A stretch of 64,000 nt of DNA from Candidatus Leptovillus affinis (GTDB taxonomy: Bacteria; Chloroflexota; Anaerolineae; Promineifilales; Promineifilaceae): assembly GCA_016705235.1 (NCBI GenBank), contig JADIYP010000001.1, positions 682,001 through 746,000 on the forward strand, given 5' to 3'. This document shows, in pieces, positions 8,238 through 17,151 of the stretch. Positions within the stretch are counted from its first letter, which is position 1, and every line of letters begins with the position of its first letter. The translations under genes and the position numbers were made by a program. The notes under the pieces are model-generated. The model saw only the letters and a program-made list of their open reading frames with translations. It did not search any database and was not told where the DNA came from.

Positions 8238-8282
8238 GTGATGCGTGATGCGTGATGCGGTTTACGCATCACGCATCACGTA
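8238..8282. repeat. GTGATGCGTGAT / ATCACGCATCAC hairpin repeat, copy 2
   Basis: GTGATGCGTGATGCGTGATG, a short spacer, then CGCATCACGCATCACG: a near-perfect hairpin filling the gap between the EIIC stop and the EIIB start. It belongs to the same family as 3312, 31485 and 55596. It may tune expression of EIIB relative to EIIC, but that is inference. Confidence 0.85.
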
Positions 8283-8291
8283 TCCCAATCA

Positions 8292-9365
8292 TTAGTCGCC
8301 CAGGCCGGGAACGGCCGATATGCCAGCGCCTTCCATTTCCATTTCTTCATCTTCAACAGGAACCGGACGGACACGCAGGATAAACGCGCCTACCAGGAAG
8401 GACACCACCGTGCCAACGGCCACACCGGTGAGTACGGCGAAGTGCTTGCCCGGCGGAATAACAGCCAGATAGGCAAAGATCGAACCCGGGGATGGGGTGG
8501 CCACCAGACCCGCATTGGTCACAGAGAACCAGAAATCGGCCGCCATGCCGCCGGCAATAACCGACAAAACCATGATGGGATGAGCCAATACGTAGGGGAA
8601 ATAAATCTCATGAATGCCGCCCAAGAAATGAATGATCATCGCGCCAGGGGCAGATTGCTTCAGCAGGCCTTTACCCACAACATAGTAAGCAATCAGCAGA
8701 CCCAGGCCGGGTCCCGGATTGGTTTCCAGCAAGAACAGCAGCGAATACCCTTGCTCGGTCACTTGCTGCACGCCTAATGGAGCCAGAATGCCGTGGTTGA
8801 TGGCGTTGTTCATGAAAAGGATTTTGGCCGGTTCAATGATGATGGCTGCCAGGGCGATCAGGTTGTTGTCTACCAGGATTTCGACGCCTTTGCCAAATAC
8901 ATTACTGATACTTTCCACAACTGGCCCAACGACCAGGTAGCCTACCAAAATCAGAACGATGGCCCAAATACCGGCCGTAAAGTTGTTGATGAGCATTTCG
9001 AAGCCCACCGGGATTTTGTCTTCCAGGACTTCGTCAATCTTTTTAATGGTCCAGCCGCCCAGCGGACCCATCAGCATGGCGCCCAAGAACATGGGGATGT
9101 CTGTGCCGACGATGACGCCCATACTGGCCGCCGCGCCAACCACACCACCGCGCACGCCGTAGATCATGGAACCACCGGTAAACCCGATGAGGATAGGCAG
9201 CAGGTAGACGATCATGGGGCCTACCAGTTCAGCAAACTTTTCGTTGGGAATCCAGCCGGTGGGGATAAAGAGGGCTGTGATTAGACCCCAGGCAATAAAT
9301 GCGCCTATGTTGGGGATGATCATTCCGGCCATAAAGCCGCCCAGACTTTGAATCTTCTCTCTCAT
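8292..9365 (-). CDS. mtlA: PTS EIIC permease, mannitol type
   Basis: A 357-residue polytopic membrane protein with the MtlA EIIC hallmarks MIIPNIGAFIAWG near the N-terminus, FMNNAINHG near residue 183 and GGIHEIYFPY near residue 247 (the GIxE-type substrate motif). It imports a hexitol, most likely mannitol, with concurrent phosphorylation by EIIB. It ends in a short acidic tail (EDEEMEMEG) with no EIIB domain, so it is EIIC only. It is the first gene of the PTS transcript; the 157-bp gap to the regulator gene at 9523 should hold its promoter. No ACGGCCGT copy occurs in it, consistent with a well-conserved sequence. Confidence 0.93.
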   Translation of the reverse strand: MREKIQSLGGFMAGMIIPNIGAFIAWGLITALFIPTGWIPNEKFAELVGPMIVYLLPILIGFTGGSMIYGVRGGVVGAAASMGVIVGTDIPMFLGAMLMGPLGGWTIKKIDEVLEDKIPVGFEMLINNFTAGIWAIVLILVGYLVVGPVVESISNVFGKGVEILVDNNLIALAAIIIEPAKILFMNNAINHGILAPLGVQQVTEQGYSLLFLLETNPGPGLGLLIAYYVVGKGLLKQSAPGAMIIHFLGGIHEIYFPYVLAHPIMVLSVIAGGMAADFWFSVTNAGLVATPSPGSIFAYLAVIPPGKHFAVLTGVAVGTVVSFLVGAFILRVRPVPVEDEEMEMEGAGISAVPGLGD

Positions 9366-9522
9366 TGTGATGTCTCCTTCTTCAAATCAAGCTCAACTAG
9401 GTGACCCGTTATCAGAATAAGATATGGGTCGTATCTGGATAAAATTTGGCGGAAATCTCGCGAGGATCGCCGCGCTACACAAACGTCCGGAGCGTTTTAG
9501 TAAACTGGGGGAGGCTGGGTGG
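9366..9522. promoter_or_regulatory. Probable promoter region of the PTS operon
   Basis: The gap between the regulator stop and the EIIC start contains AAACGTCCGGAGCGTTTTAG (9481-9500), an inverted repeat, and a loosely symmetric GACCC...GGGTC pair (about 9410-9432). A GAAGGAG ribosome binding site precedes the EIIC ATG. No strong sigma70 -35 box was seen, as is common for MtlR-type activated promoters. The assignment rests on position. Confidence 0.5.
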
Positions 9523-11070
9523 TCAGGCCAGCCATTGGGTAATTCGTTCTACGTCCTCTGGTAAGAGCAGTGGGTGGACCTGGATGACGTTGCTCTGATT
9601 TTTGACGGTGCTGCCGGGCAGGGGTACGGTGGTGATGATGAGTTCGGCCCTGGCTGTAAGTTCCTGGTTTAGTTCGCGCATGGAGACGACGCGTAAGACG
9701 CCCAGTCGCGGGAAGCGGGTTTTGAGGCGGGCGACGAGTAATTGAGCGGTGGCCATGCCGCTGGGGCAGACGACGATGACTTCCTGAATACGGTTGGGTT
9801 GTTCGCGGATGTAGGCGGCGCGCAGGAGGAGGGCGATGTTGTTGATTTCGCTTTCGGGCAGGGAAACGGCCGTGCGCTCTGCAATAATCTCTGCCAATGA
9901 ACAGGCCAGATTTAGCTCAAAGGTGTATTTTTCTGATAAGGTCATGGTGGGCAAGGATGGCGGCAGCCACAGGCCAAAGCGATGGCGCAGGCAGGCTGGA
10001 ATAATCTGGATAACCAGACCGTCGCGCAGGGTTTTGTCTTGCTCCAGGCCGGCTATGTTGAAAGCGGCCGTGATGTGCTGTACCAGTTCGTCGATGAGTT
10101 CGGTAAAGGTCTGGTCGATTTCCAGATCGCCCGGCCAGCGTTCGTTGCGCGGCGCGGCCAGGATGTGCATGGCGATGGCGGCGATTTCGCTGTCCGGCCA
10201 GTTGCTGTGGAGCTGGCGGCCAAGGTGGCGGGAAATTTGGACGGCCGTTGGCCAAACGCCTAACTCTTGCAGCCAGGCCCAGGTCCGCTCTTCCAACTGC
10301 AACGCATTACCGGTCTGGACACGTTGTGTCTGGATTGCCAGCACCAGCGCCAGATACAGCACGGCATCGTCGGTGAAACGGCCGCCAAGTTGATCTTCGG
10401 CAAAAGTTACCTGGCCAAAAGTGCGTCTGGTGTCCCAACTGCGGATGATTTCTTTGGCATGAGCCACAATAGGCAGCAGTTCGGCATCGCTGCCTAAGTC
10501 AAACTTTAGTCCTTGTGTATGAGTCATTTCGGTCAGGGGCTGGCCTAATGACACTTGTCCCCACAAAAAAGCCGCCAGCGCCTGACGACGCTGCTGTTCT
10601 GACCCCTCAACGCGCACGCCATAATTTTGGCGTCGTTCCAGGATTAACCCTTGTGTGCGAATCCATGTTTCGATGGCTTCCAGGTCTTTCAGAATGGTAG
10701 TCCGCGATACCTGAGCCAATTGTTGCAGTTGATACAAAATCAGCGGCTCGTCGCTTACCAACAGGATGAGCGTCATGAGCTGCTGCCGCTGCTCGATAGA
10801 TAAGACGAGCTGGAAATGGGCTTTAGCGGTTAATTCGTGGGTCAGAACGCGCTGCTGCTCCGCAGAACAGATCAGTTCGGCGCCGATGCCGGGGGTGACT
10901 TCCAGGTTGATCTGGCGTTGCGCCAGCCATGTGCGCAGCCCTTTCAGGCCATAATTAACCTGCCTGGGGGTGATCTGCATGCGCTCGGCAAGGTCGACTG
11001 CGCCCAGTGGACCTTGGGCCTCAAGTAGTAAATAGAGAATATCTCTTTGCCGAGTGGTAAGCGCAGTCAT
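9523..11070 (-). CDS. PRD-domain transcriptional regulator (MtlR/BglG-type)
   Basis: 515 residues. The N-terminus holds two helix-turn-helix regions (LTTRQRDILYLLLEAQGPL, and a second around residue 100, QVSRTTILKDLEAIE), followed by two PTS regulation domains (His-containing segments in IVAHAKEII and HILAAPRNER) and a GatB-like EIIB domain with the VVCPSGMATAQLL cysteine near residue 430. A C-terminal EIIA domain, present in many MtlR proteins, is missing. Regulators of this type are phosphorylated by PTS proteins and activate the adjacent PTS genes. It lies directly upstream of the EIIC gene on the same strand, supporting control of the mannitol-type cluster; whether it also binds the array at 5203 is unknown. 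Confidence 0.88.
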   Translation of the reverse strand: MTALTTRQRDILYLLLEAQGPLGAVDLAERMQITPRQVNYGLKGLRTWLAQRQINLEVTPGIGAELICSAEQQRVLTHELTAKAHFQLVLSIEQRQQLMTLILLVSDEPLILYQLQQLAQVSRTTILKDLEAIETWIRTQGLILERRQNYGVRVEGSEQQRRQALAAFLWGQVSLGQPLTEMTHTQGLKFDLGSDAELLPIVAHAKEIIRSWDTRRTFGQVTFAEDQLGGRFTDDAVLYLALVLAIQTQRVQTGNALQLEERTWAWLQELGVWPTAVQISRHLGRQLHSNWPDSEIAAIAMHILAAPRNERWPGDLEIDQTFTELIDELVQHITAAFNIAGLEQDKTLRDGLVIQIIPACLRHRFGLWLPPSLPTMTLSEKYTFELNLACSLAEIIAERTAVSLPESEINNIALLLRAAYIREQPNRIQEVIVVCPSGMATAQLLVARLKTRFPRLGVLRVVSMRELNQELTARAELIITTVPLPGSTVKNQSNVIQVHPLLLPEDVERITQWLA

Positions 11071-11562
11071 GGTTTATCCAACCCTGAAATCAAATGTGTT
11101 GTAAGGGATTCCTATGGATTTATGTTGTTGTGTTGGCTGTGGTGTGAGCTGTGGAGGGGGAACTGCTATGGAACGAACGGCCGTTCCCATCTGCACACTA
11201 CATATCTACTGCTCATGAGTTTCTCATTCATCCACGTTTGTCATTATAGGGGCGTTTTGTACAAATAATACACCCGATTATTATTGCTTTTTGCACGATA
11301 GTCTTGACAAAAGTATATGAGTTGCCGCCGACCACGTCAAAACGGCCAAAAAAATGGACGCGACCATCACTCCTGACTATACTTCTGCCCGGCTTCTACA
11401 ATTCCGGCAACACCTGTTATAATCGAAAAAACAGATAGAAATCATAAAAATAAGGCAGCTATACAAGACCCTAAGGGCTTGCCTTTAAGAAAGCAGCCCT
11501 TTTGAAATTCAAACCCATAGGGTCTTTCCAGAGAACCCGGATAGCTGCAAAATTGGTACACA
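11071..11562. other. Divergent intergenic region
   Basis: This 492-bp gap separates the minus-strand PTS cluster from the plus-strand radical SAM gene. It holds one ACGGCCGT copy (11178) and a structured repeat at 11465-11526. No credible gene was found; the 73-codon frame at 11047-11268 has no recognisable features. Promoters for both flanking genes must lie here, but I see no convincing -35/-10 pair. Confidence 0.6.
11465..11526. repeat. AAGACCCTAAGGG hairpin repeat
   Basis: AAGACCCTAAGGGCTT (11465-11480) pairs imperfectly with AAACCCATAGGGTCTT (11511-11526). Inside, AGGGCTTGC pairs with GCAGCCCT. It is related to the GACCCCAAGGGTTT elements at 14382, 41406 and 41484. It lies in the leader just before the radical SAM gene at 11563, so it could act in the 5' untranslated region. 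Confidence 0.7.
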
Positions 11563-13503
11563 ATGAAAACACCTGAGCAAATCGAACTCGCTTTAGAACG
11601 TATTTTGCCCCGCGTAACCAAACCAGGGCGCTACACCGGCGGCGAATATAACCAGATTCGCAAAGACTGGGCGGAGATTGATTATAAAGTCGCCCTGGCT
11701 TTCCCCGACATTTACGACCTGGGCATGTCGAACTTGGGCTTGATGATCTTCTATGACATCATCAATAAACACCGTAATTTGCTGGCCGAGCGCGTCTATT
11801 CCCCCTGGGTCGATATGGAAGCGATGATGCGCGAGCGTGACATTCCGCTGTATGCGCTGGAAAGCAAACACGCCATCCGCGAGTTTGACATGCTGGCGAT
11901 TACCTTGCCCTACGAGCAACTTTTTACCAACGCCCTAAACCTGATGGATCTGGCCGGCATGCCGATTCGCAGCGTTGAGCGCGATACCAGTTACCCGCTG
12001 GTGGTGGCCGGAGGGCACGCCTGTTATAACCCTGAACCGATGGCCCCGTTTATCGACGTGTTTGTGATTGGAGAAGGGGAAGAGGCGCTTTTGAAGATCA
12101 TTGGGGTGATGCGTGCGGCGCGTCATCTGGACCGCGAAACGCAGCTGCGGTATGTGGCGCAGATTGAAGGCTGTTATGTGCCGCGATTTTATGATGTAGC
12201 CTACCATGCCGATGGCACGGTGCAATCCATCACCCCCAATGTGCCGGAAGCGCCGGCTAAAGTGCTAAAAACCATCGTGGCCCAAATGCCGCCGCCGGTC
12301 ACAGATTTCATCATCCCCTTTGTGGAATTGGTCCATAACCGCGCGCCCATCGAAATCATGCGCGGCTGCACACGCGGCTGCCGCTTTTGCCATGCCGGCA
12401 TGGTCACCCGGCCGGTACGCGAACGGCCGGTCGCCGAAGTGCTGCAAGCGATGGAAGACATTCTGGAATCAACCGGTTACGAAGAAATCGCCCTGCTTTC
12501 CCTTTCTTCCAGCGATTACACCAACGTGCTGGAGCTGACGGAGAAAATTGGGCAGCGTTTTGGCCATTTGGGGCTGAATATCTCGCTGCCCTCGCTGCGG
12601 ATCGAGTCGGTTTCTACGCAGTTGATGGACAACCTGGGCGACAGCCGCAAGAGCGGCTTTACCCTGGCCCCGGAAGCGGCCACCGAAAAGATGCGTAACA
12701 CCATCAATAAATTTGTCTCGCATGAAGAACTGCTGGAGACAGCGCGTGAGATTTACCGGCGCGATTGGCGCACGATCAAGCTTTATTTCATGATCGGCCA
12801 TCCGATGGAAGCATTGGAAGATGTGCAGGCCATTATTGATTTGTCTAAGGCTGTGTTGGCCGAAGGGCGGCGGTTCCATGGCAAAAAGGCGAGCGTGAAT
12901 GTGGGCGTCAGTACGTTTATTCCCAAGCCCCACACCCCGTTCCAATGGGAAGCGATGGATGAGACGGACAAAATATACGAGAAAATAAACTTGCTAAAGG
13001 GCCAGGTGCGCGGCGACGGGCTGCGCCTGCGGTGGAACAATCCGCGCGAATCGCTGTTTGAGGGGTACCTCTCTCGCGGCGATCGGCGGGTGGCGGAGGC
13101 GGTGGGACGCGCCTGGGCCAACGGAGCCAAGTTTGACGCCTGGGGCGAACATTTCAAGGAAGCTACCTGGCTGGAAGCGTTTGCCGCCGAGGGGTTGGAC
13201 CCGACCTTTTTCACGCATCGCCAGCGGACGATTGACGAGATTTTCCCGTGGGAACATATTGATATTGCGGTGACGAAGAAGTTCCTGACGCAGGATTATT
13301 TGATGAGTCAGGCGCAGGAAACGCGGGTGGACTGCCGTAATCATTGTTTTGCCTGCGGCATTTTGCCGAAGCTGAAGGATTTGCGCCGCGAGACGCCCGA
13401 TGAAGCATGGGAGTGCCCACCGGTTCCGCAGCGGCGGGCGGGTACGCGCGAGCCGCATGTGCCGGTGGTGGAAGGGATTCCCTTGGTGGTGCTTGGGGGA
13501 TAG
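11563..13503 (+). CDS. B12-binding-type radical SAM protein (TIGR03960-like)
   Basis: 646 residues. The N-terminal half matches the B12-binding-like part of this family (YKVALAFPDIYDLGMSNLGL). The radical SAM cluster motif CTRGCRFC (CxxxCxxC) is near residue 271 in MRGCTRGCRFCHAGM, and the C-terminus has extra cysteines (DCRNHCFACGILPKL) that may hold another Fe-S cluster. In many bacteria the TIGR03960 protein is paired with a DUF2344 partner and ribonuclease G; that partner is not adjacent here. The substrate of the family is not established to my knowledge. No ACGGCCGT copy occurs in the gene. Confidence 0.85.
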   Translation: MKTPEQIELALERILPRVTKPGRYTGGEYNQIRKDWAEIDYKVALAFPDIYDLGMSNLGLMIFYDIINKHRNLLAERVYSPWVDMEAMMRERDIPLYALESKHAIREFDMLAITLPYEQLFTNALNLMDLAGMPIRSVERDTSYPLVVAGGHACYNPEPMAPFIDVFVIGEGEEALLKIIGVMRAARHLDRETQLRYVAQIEGCYVPRFYDVAYHADGTVQSITPNVPEAPAKVLKTIVAQMPPPVTDFIIPFVELVHNRAPIEIMRGCTRGCRFCHAGMVTRPVRERPVAEVLQAMEDILESTGYEEIALLSLSSSDYTNVLELTEKIGQRFGHLGLNISLPSLRIESVSTQLMDNLGDSRKSGFTLAPEAATEKMRNTINKFVSHEELLETAREIYRRDWRTIKLYFMIGHPMEALEDVQAIIDLSKAVLAEGRRFHGKKASVNVGVSTFIPKPHTPFQWEAMDETDKIYEKINLLKGQVRGDGLRLRWNNPRESLFEGYLSRGDRRVAEAVGRAWANGAKFDAWGEHFKEATWLEAFAAEGLDPTFFTHRQRTIDEIFPWEHIDIAVTKKFLTQDYLMSQAQETRVDCRNHCFACGILPKLKDLRRETPDEAWECPPVPQRRAGTREPHVPVVEGIPLVVLGG

Positions 13504-13645
13504 GATGGGGCGTGGTTGCGTGGGTGTGAAAGCCTTGCTGTAACCGGAAATGTCAATGGGTATTGGGTGGTAACGGCCGTTTCCCCCACTCCCACCCAAC
13601 AGCAAGCGAATCGTCGATAATGGGCTTACAAAGGAAAACAGGACA

Positions 13646-14218
13646 ATGAGAAAACTAAAACTTCAAGTACAAATGAGCGTTGATGGCTACATAGCCGGAC
13701 CAAACAGCGAAATGGATTGGCTCGCCTTAAACTGGGACAAGGAACTTGAAAATTATGTGAAAGGGCTAACAGAACCCGTTGACTGCATTGTCCTCGGACG
13801 AAAACTTGCCGAAGGGTTTATTCCTCACTGGACGGCCGTAGCGGCCGATCCAAATCACCCGGAGTTTGCCGCCGGTAAAAAATTTACCGACACGCACAAA
13901 GTGGTTTTCACCAAAACGCTGGAGAGAGCCGAGTGGGAAAACACCGTTTTGGCAAACGGCGATCTGGTGACCGAAATTACCCAGCTAAAAAAACAGGCTG
14001 GGAACGACATCATCGCCTATGGCGGCGCGACCTTTGTATCGGCGCTCATCGCGCATGGCCTGATTGACGAGTTCCATTTGTTCATAAATCCCGCCGCAAT
14101 TGGCAGCGGACTGACGATTTTTAGAGAACTTGACCGCCAACAGAAGCTGACCCTAAAAAAAGCGACGGCGTTTGATTGTGGGATTGTGGTGCTTTGTTAC
14201 GAACCGGCGCCCCGCTAG
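13646..14218 (+). CDS. Dihydrofolate-reductase-like protein (RibD C-terminal family)
   Basis: A 190-residue single-domain protein. MRKLKLQVQMSVDGYIAGPN, the VDCIVLGRKLAEGF strand and the NDIIAYGGATFVSALI nucleotide-binding segment are typical of the RibD C-terminal/DHFR-like reductases (YyaP/YwjB type). Such proteins bind NADPH, but the substrate is usually unknown. An AAGGA ribosome binding site precedes the ATG. The 142-bp gap upstream contains a TTGGGTGG...CCACCCAA hairpin (13563-13599) with an ACGGCCGT copy in its loop. A hairpin terminator-like repeat follows at 14382. Confidence 0.85.
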   Translation: MRKLKLQVQMSVDGYIAGPNSEMDWLALNWDKELENYVKGLTEPVDCIVLGRKLAEGFIPHWTAVAADPNHPEFAAGKKFTDTHKVVFTKTLERAEWENTVLANGDLVTEITQLKKQAGNDIIAYGGATFVSALIAHGLIDEFHLFINPAAIGSGLTIFRELDRQQKLTLKKATAFDCGIVVLCYEPAPR

Positions 14219-14381
14219 GCGCGGGCTAAAAGCAGACCATTCGACGCCTTGGCCACAGCCTCAACAAGCCAATTCACGACCTTTGGCCTAATTCCCGACT
14301 CAACTTACCCTGATGTGTTATCATTCAGCCACGCGCCACCGATAGGTCGGCGCGTGGAACGCCCTGGCACACAAGCTCAAA

Positions 14382-14416
14382 AAGACCCCAAGGGTTTGAT
14401 AAACCCTTGGGGTCTT
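14382..14416. terminator. Perfect 16-bp hairpin, GACCCCAAGGG family
   Basis: AAGACCCCAAGGGTTT, triloop GAT, AAACCCTTGGGGTCTT: a perfect 16-bp stem between the DHFR-like gene and the radical SAM gene. There is no T-run, so termination is plausible but unproven. Longer relatives occur at 41406 and 41484, and a degenerate one at 11465. Confidence 0.7.
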
Positions 14417-14458
14417 GAAAGAGAAACCTGAACAGTTACACGGCCGTTAAGACTGCCT

Positions 14459-15529
14459 ATGACTTTTCCTGGTCCCCATTACGGAACCAATTTGCTCCAC
14501 TTGCTGCGCGGCAGCCAACTGCTCCAACCACTGGCCGCCACTTTCTACGTTACCACGCGCTGCAACCTCAACTGCGCCTACTGCGAAGATTTTGGGGCGC
14601 GGCGCAATGGGCAGCAGCCGCCATTTCTCTCCTACGACGAAGCCCGGCACATTTTGCGCGTCGTTCGCAGCGGCACAGACAGCCTCATTCTGACCGGCGG
14701 CGAGCCGCTGCTTTACCCCCACATCGCCGAATTGGTCGCTTTTGCTAAAACAGACCTGCGCTTCCGGCAGATCACCATGCTCAGCAATGGCTTGCTGCTG
14801 CCGCAGTTTGAGACGATTTTGCCTCTGTTAGACCGCCTGGTCATCAGCCTGGACAGCCTGGACGCCGACTATTGGGCGTCGATTATCAACATGCCGCCCA
14901 AAACAGCGCAGGCCATTGTGGACAATATCCAGACATACGGCCGTCTCCAAGCACAACACAATTTCCGCCTCATCGTCAACTGCGTTCTCTCGCCCGAAAC
15001 CCTGCCCGGCGCGCCCGCCATCCTCGATTTTTGCCGCGAACACAACTTGCTCGTTTCTTTTTCGCCGCAAGCTGTCGATGATTGGCCGCGTTACGAACTG
15101 CTCGTATCGCCGGAATACAAGGCGTTTATCGCCCGGCTCATCGCCGCCAAACGGGCCGGCGCGCCCATTTTAGGCAGCGACGCCTACTTGCAAACGCTCT
15201 ACGATTTCACCTCTTACGCCTGTTATCCCACTCTGGTTCCGCGCATTATGGCCGATGGCGGGCTGGTGTACCCGTGCCGCCCCATCGAGCGAAAAGGCGG
15301 CGGCAACGGCGGCCGGCCGGTTAATTTGTTGGCGGTGGATTCGTGGGCAGAGGCGATGGCTACGGCCGTTGCCGTCCACGGCTCGCCGCCGCAGCACTGC
15401 ACCAGCTGCTTCCAACAATGCTTCGCCGAACCCTCTCTCATGCAGGCGCGGCCTCTGGCCTATGCTCTGGAATGGCTGCGTTATCCCGCCAGCCGCCAGG
15501 CCAGCCTGCACAACCACGCGCCAGGGTGA
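14459..15529 (+). CDS. Radical SAM/SPASM-type protein
   Basis: 356 residues. FYVTTRCNLNCAYCED near residue 32 carries the CxxxCxxC radical SAM cluster motif, LILTGGEPLLYPH is the GGE SAM-binding motif, and the C-terminus has a cysteine set (YACYP, VYPCRP, HCTSCFQQC) typical of SPASM/Twitch auxiliary clusters. Family members modify peptides or small molecules. It is followed 57 bp later by an FAD oxidoreductase on the same strand, so the two probably act in one pathway. No precursor peptide gene was seen nearby. The substrate is unknown. Confidence 0.87.
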   Translation: MTFPGPHYGTNLLHLLRGSQLLQPLAATFYVTTRCNLNCAYCEDFGARRNGQQPPFLSYDEARHILRVVRSGTDSLILTGGEPLLYPHIAELVAFAKTDLRFRQITMLSNGLLLPQFETILPLLDRLVISLDSLDADYWASIINMPPKTAQAIVDNIQTYGRLQAQHNFRLIVNCVLSPETLPGAPAILDFCREHNLLVSFSPQAVDDWPRYELLVSPEYKAFIARLIAAKRAGAPILGSDAYLQTLYDFTSYACYPTLVPRIMADGGLVYPCRPIERKGGGNGGRPVNLLAVDSWAEAMATAVAVHGSPPQHCTSCFQQCFAEPSLMQARPLAYALEWLRYPASRQASLHNHAPG

Positions 15530-15586
15530 TGGGCAGGATTGGAGATGGGGTGGTTTCTCAAGGATGCGGTTTTCAACTGAGTGGTT

Positions 15587-17110
15587 ATGGAAACAAGTGA
15601 ATCAATTGTGATCATTGGCGGCGGGTTGGCCGGGCTGACCGCCGCCGTGCATCTGGTCGAACGGGGTTTAAAGCCTGTTGTGCTGGAAGCCGACCCTGAT
15701 TTTCCGGGCGGACGAGCTGCCGGTGGGAAAATCATGACGGTGGATGGCTGGCCGTTCCGCCAGGAACATGGGGTGCATGGCATCTGGTCGCCGTACCGCA
15801 ATTTGCAGGCCATGCTGTCGCGGCACGCCATCCGCCCGGCCTTTGTGCCGGCGCAAGAAGAGACCTGGATATACAAACGAAACGGCCGTGTCAAACGAGC
15901 CAACGTCGGCAGCGCCCTGCGCCGCAGTTGGATTCCCGCGCCGCTGCATTACCTGGCGCTGTTTATTCGGCCGCGCTTTCTGGGCATTTTGGGCCTGCGC
16001 GATTGGCTCTCGCTGCCGCTGGTCTGGTACAGCCTGATTTTAGCCGTGGGCATCGACCCGCTGGCCGAAAATCAACCCCTCGACGGCCTGTATTTGTCCG
16101 ATTTTATGCGCGGCTGGTCGCCGGCGATTCGTTCGTTTTGCATTGGGCTGGCGCGGAATGGCCTGTCGGCGCAGCCGGAAGAGGTGCCGCTGTCTGGTTT
16201 TATCGCTTTTTTGCGCTATTACACGCTGCTGCGGCGTGACGCCTGGGGTTTTTCTTACTTGCCGGGGGATGGCGGGACCAGTCTGATTGATCCGTTGGCG
16301 GCGAAGGTACTTGCGTTGGGCGGAGAGATTCGGTTGGACACGGCCGTTACCCATCTCAGCCGCGCGGGAGAGGGCTGGCTCATCCACACCCCCGACCGCG
16401 CATTCCCCGCCAGCCAGGCGATTCTGGCCGTTGATCCCGACAATGCCCGCAAACTGCTGCAAGCCAGCCCGGACCTGTCTGGCGATGTAGCCGATTATTA
16501 CTGGCCGATGGGCCGGGAAACGGCCGTTATCCGCCTCTGGTTCAACCGCGCCCCCCACGATAAATCCGGCGCGGAAGGCGGCATGTTCAGCGGCGAATTT
16601 ATCATCGACAACTACTTCTGGCTGCACCGATTGCAAGACCCATACCGGGCCTGGCACAAAGCGACAGGTGGCAGCGCCCTGGAAGTTCACCTCTACGGCC
16701 CGCCAGAAGTCCTGGCCCAATCCGACCCGGTGCTGCTGGCGCGGGCTATCGCCGACGTGCAGGCCGCTTTCCCTGAAATGCGCGGCTCGCTCATTCATCA
16801 GGTTGTGCAGCGCAACACAGTTAACCACACCCTTTTTGGCGTGGGACCAAACGGCCGTCATCTGGGCATTGCCACACCCTGGCCCAATCTATTTTGCTGC
16901 GGCGACTGGGTGTACCATCCCACGCCCGCTTTCTTTTTGGAGCGGGCGGTGGTTACGGGCATTGAGGCCGCCAACCGGGTGTTGGAAAACCAGGAGTTGC
17001 CGCCCTGGCCCACTGTCGCCTATCCGCCGCCGGAGCAGTTTGCCGGTTTTTTGCAGCGGCGCATGGTTGGCGGCCGGGGCTGGTTGAAAAGAAGAAAAGG
17101 CAAACCGTGA
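15587..17110 (+). CDS. FAD-dependent amine-oxidase/phytoene-desaturase-like oxidoreductase
   Basis: 507 residues from ATG 15587 (an in-frame GTG two codons earlier is possible; neither has a strong ribosome binding site). IVIIGGGLAGLTAAVHL near residue 6 is the dinucleotide-binding motif, followed by the VLEADPDFPGGRA segment of carotenoid desaturase/isomerase-like enzymes; the C-terminus has NLFCCGDWVYHPTPAFFLERAVVTG, the second FAD motif. It resembles CrtU/CrtI-type enzymes acting on carotenoids or other lipids, but no other carotenoid gene is nearby. The neighbouring radical SAM gene on the same strand suggests a shared pathway. It carries four ACGGCCGT copies. Confidence 0.8.
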   Translation: METSESIVIIGGGLAGLTAAVHLVERGLKPVVLEADPDFPGGRAAGGKIMTVDGWPFRQEHGVHGIWSPYRNLQAMLSRHAIRPAFVPAQEETWIYKRNGRVKRANVGSALRRSWIPAPLHYLALFIRPRFLGILGLRDWLSLPLVWYSLILAVGIDPLAENQPLDGLYLSDFMRGWSPAIRSFCIGLARNGLSAQPEEVPLSGFIAFLRYYTLLRRDAWGFSYLPGDGGTSLIDPLAAKVLALGGEIRLDTAVTHLSRAGEGWLIHTPDRAFPASQAILAVDPDNARKLLQASPDLSGDVADYYWPMGRETAVIRLWFNRAPHDKSGAEGGMFSGEFIIDNYFWLHRLQDPYRAWHKATGGSALEVHLYGPPEVLAQSDPVLLARAIADVQAAFPEMRGSLIHQVVQRNTVNHTLFGVGPNGRHLGIATPWPNLFCCGDWVYHPTPAFFLERAVVTGIEAANRVLENQELPPWPTVAYPPPEQFAGFLQRRMVGGRGWLKRRKGKP

Positions 17111-17151
17111 CGCCTGAATAAACAGGTTCGCGCACCAAATATTCCTTTGGC

